DNA from: JAGPIS01 sp964635545 | GTDB lineage: Bacteria; Bacteroidota; Bacteroidia; Bacteroidales; Marinilabiliaceae | NCBI GenBank assembly: GCA_964635545.1 | Contig: CAZWOA010000030.1 | Coordinates: 1 to 34,257, forward strand | Direction: 5' to 3' | Length of the DNA: 34,257 bases | Shown here: piece by piece, positions 32,894 through 34,257 of the stretch | Layout: every line of letters begins with the position of its first letter | Position numbering within the stretch: position 1 is the first letter of the stretch | Notes under the pieces: generated by a model | What the model saw: the letters and a program-made list of their open reading frames with translations, nothing else | Told to the model about the DNA's origin: nothing | Databases searched by the model: none | Translations under genes and position numbers: made by a program

Positions 32894-32934
32894 TTTAAAG
32901 CATCACTTTAAAGATTAACTTACTATTGGTGATG
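32894..32934 (+). promoter_or_regulatory. Two mutually exclusive hairpins in the helicase leader
   Basis: TTTAAAG (32894-32900) can pair with CTTTAAA (32906-32912) around CATCA. Alternatively CATCAC (32901-32906) can pair with GTGATG (32929-32934). The two helices share base 32906, and the second uses the loop of the first, so they cannot coexist. The second ends 20 bases before the start codon. A switch is possible but unproven. Both stems are short. Confidence 0.3.
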
Positions 32935-32954
32935 TGTTATTATAATTATTTTTT

Positions 32955-34091
32955 ATGCAATTTACACAATTAAATCTTATAAAACCGCTTCTAAAAGCTG
33001 TTGCTGAAGCCGGCTACAACACTCCAACCGAAATTCAGAGCAAAGCAATTCCACTCATCCTGCAAGGCCGTGACTTATTGGGATGCGCACAAACGGGAAC
33101 CGGAAAAACCGCCGCTTTTGCCCTCCCCATTCTTCAGCAGTTGCACCTCAATAGCACTAAAAACTCTCTTCGATGTCTTATCCTTTCGCCCACACGCGAA
33201 TTGGCATTGCAGATTGACGAAAATTTCAAACTTTACTCCAAATATACCCGCCTTAAGAGCCATGCCATATTTGGTGGCGTGCCGCAGGGAAGCCAGGTTG
33301 CAGCCCTCAAGCGTGGTGTGGATGTGCTTATAGCAACTCCCGGCCGACTTCTCGACCTGATGCAGCAGGGCATAGTGCGCCTTTCCGAAATTGAGGTGCT
33401 GGTGCTCGATGAGGCCGACCATATGCTCGACATCGGCTTTGTGCACGATATCAAAAAGGTGCTCACTAAGGTTCCTGCAAAGCGTCAGACTCTTTTCTTC
33501 TCGGCCACTATGCCTAAGGAGATACGGAAGTTTGCTGCTACCATACTCACCAATCCCGCCGAGGTTGCCGTCACTCCTGTGTCATCAACAGCCGAAACGG
33601 TGCAGCAGTCGGTCTATTTTGTTGAGAAGCCCGACAAGGCAAACCTGCTAATTAATATTCTGAAGGATAGTACCATTGAGCGTTCGCTGGTTTTTACACG
33701 CACTAAATATGGCGCCGATAAACTCGTTAAACAGCTGAGCCGTAAGGGAATTAATGCCGCAGCTATCCATGGCGATAAATCGCAAAATTCGCGTCAACGT
33801 GCTTTGGTCGACTTCAAAAATTCAAAAATACGTGTGTTGGTAGCTACTGATATTGCTGCTCGAGGTATTGATATCGACGAACTGCCTTTTGTGGTTAATT
33901 ACGAACTTCCCAACGTGCCCGAGACATACATACACCGCATAGGCCGTACTGGGCGTGCAGGTAAAGACGGTGTTGCTGTGTCATTTTGCGATAGCGACCA
34001 GAAGGGTGAACTCAACGATATTCAAAAACTTATAGGCTTCCGTATGAAGGTGAATTCTGATGATGGTTTAAAAATACAAAAGGCTGTATAA
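32955..34091 (+). CDS. DEAD-box ATP-dependent RNA helicase (RhlE-like)
   Basis: Two-RecA-domain RNA helicase of 378 residues with every motif: Q motif (YNTPTEIQSKAIP, 21-33), motif I AQTGTGKT (45-52), PTRELALQ, TPGRLLDLM, DEAD in LVLDEADHMLD (near 150), SAT in FFSATMP, and in the second domain ARGIDI and HRIGRTGR. There is no basic C-terminal tail, so it is the minimal form. RhlE-type enzymes remodel RNA in ribosome assembly, decay and cold adaptation. The long leader with possible alternative pairing hints at post-transcriptional control. Its stop is 14 bases before the next gene. Confidence 0.93.
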   Translation: MQFTQLNLIKPLLKAVAEAGYNTPTEIQSKAIPLILQGRDLLGCAQTGTGKTAAFALPILQQLHLNSTKNSLRCLILSPTRELALQIDENFKLYSKYTRLKSHAIFGGVPQGSQVAALKRGVDVLIATPGRLLDLMQQGIVRLSEIEVLVLDEADHMLDIGFVHDIKKVLTKVPAKRQTLFFSATMPKEIRKFAATILTNPAEVAVTPVSSTAETVQQSVYFVEKPDKANLLINILKDSTIERSLVFTRTKYGADKLVKQLSRKGINAAAIHGDKSQNSRQRALVDFKNSKIRVLVATDIAARGIDIDELPFVVNYELPNVPETYIHRIGRTGRAGKDGVAVSFCDSDQKGELNDIQKLIGFRMKVNSDDGLKIQKAV

Positions 34092-34105
34092 CAAATATAT
34101 GCAGT

Positions 34106-34257
34106 TTGTTACTTAAATATTTACTTTATTCTTTACTCGGGTTGTTTGTATTAATATCAACAGCGATTTATAGTCAAAAGAACTACCAGGATGTGGTTTA
34201 CCTCAAAAATGGAAGTGTTATTCGTGGGATTATTACAGAGCAAATTCCCAACAAATA
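34106..34257 (+). CDS. N-terminus of an exported protein of unknown function (cut by window end)
   Basis: The 50 visible residues start at a TTG at 34106. The nearby ATG at 34099 is in another frame and stops after five codons. They comprise a signal peptide (LLKYLLYSLLGLFVLISTAIYSQ) followed by KNYQDVVYLKNGSVIRGIITEQIPNK. The NYQDVVYLKNGS.I.G.I.EQ motif is one I recall at the start of uncharacterised exported Bacteroidota proteins. There are only 14 bases between it and the helicase stop, so they may be co-transcribed. Function unknown. Confidence 0.6.
   Translation, partial: MLLKYLLYSLLGLFVLISTAIYSQKNYQDVVYLKNGSVIRGIITEQIPNK

Larger units (their letters stand above)
32178..32954. other. 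Gene-free stretch rich in palindromic repeats plus the helicase leader
   Basis: No credible gene lies in these 777 bases. The first two thirds hold several hairpin repeats, described separately (32224-32244, 32280-32403, 32481-32552 and 32630-32702). The last part, from about 32765, is an A/T-rich leader of the DEAD-box helicase with a possible promoter and two competing hairpins. Confidence 0.7.

Overview
The window looks like a chromosomal stretch of a low-GC member of the Bacteroidota, probably near Bacteroidales/Marinilabiliales. The evidence is: a type IX secretion sorting domain on an exported nuclease; a one-protein hybrid two-component system with propeller, kinase, receiver and AraC domains; a DUF4292 lipoprotein; DUF4369/TlpA-like lipoproteins; -7 elements of the TAnnTTTG type; and starts preceded by A/T-rich sequence rather than a clear Shine-Dalgarno. 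Three runs of exactly 100 N (1230-1329, 3771-3870, 7205-7304) are scaffold gaps of unknown true size, so this is a draft or metagenome assembly.

Layout. 1-5958 has genes on both strands: a possible tyrosine-recombinase remnant at the edge, pcm with an export signal, two thioredoxin-fold lipoproteins (one clearly lacking the redox cysteines), a repeat-rich gene-free stretch broken by a gap, hemW, a VanZ-like membrane protein and an IscR-like Rrf2 regulator. 5959-6482 is gene-free and very A/T-rich. From 6483 to 20380 every gene is on the + strand: nadA (cut by a gap), the tail of a receiver protein, ruvB, a polysaccharide flippase, dut, a TPR lipoprotein, a DUF4292 lipoprotein, an EnvC-like LytM protein, a serine-kinase-like ATPase, ybeY, mnmG, ade and uvrC. 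From 20369 the strands mix: lplA and a secreted endonuclease I (-), dtd-mazG-like-deoC (+), a polyprenyl diphosphate synthase (-), an orphan hybrid two-component system (+), an APS reductase (-), pfkA (+), a gene-free stretch of palindromic repeats, an RhlE-type DEAD-box helicase (+), and the start of an exported protein cut by the window end.

The most interesting signal is not a gene. On the + strand the composition flips from C>G to G>C across 5959-6482, in + strand genes as well as - strand genes. The same region holds near-consensus DnaA boxes. A perfect parS palindrome (TGTTTCACGTGAAACA) lies at 5024-5039, and a second parS-type palindrome (TGTTCCACGTGGAACA) follows mnmG at 16847-16862. 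Together these suggest a replication-origin/partition region without dnaA beside it.

Most genes are housekeeping: DNA repair and recombination (ruvB, uvrC, dut), tRNA/rRNA quality and modification (mnmG, ybeY, dtd), cofactors (nadA, hemW, lplA), nucleotide and sugar metabolism (ade, deoC, pfkA), and envelope biogenesis (flippase, TPR/DUF4292/EnvC-like cluster). I found no CRISPR array, prophage, intact transposase, tRNA or rRNA, and no convincing new multigene system.
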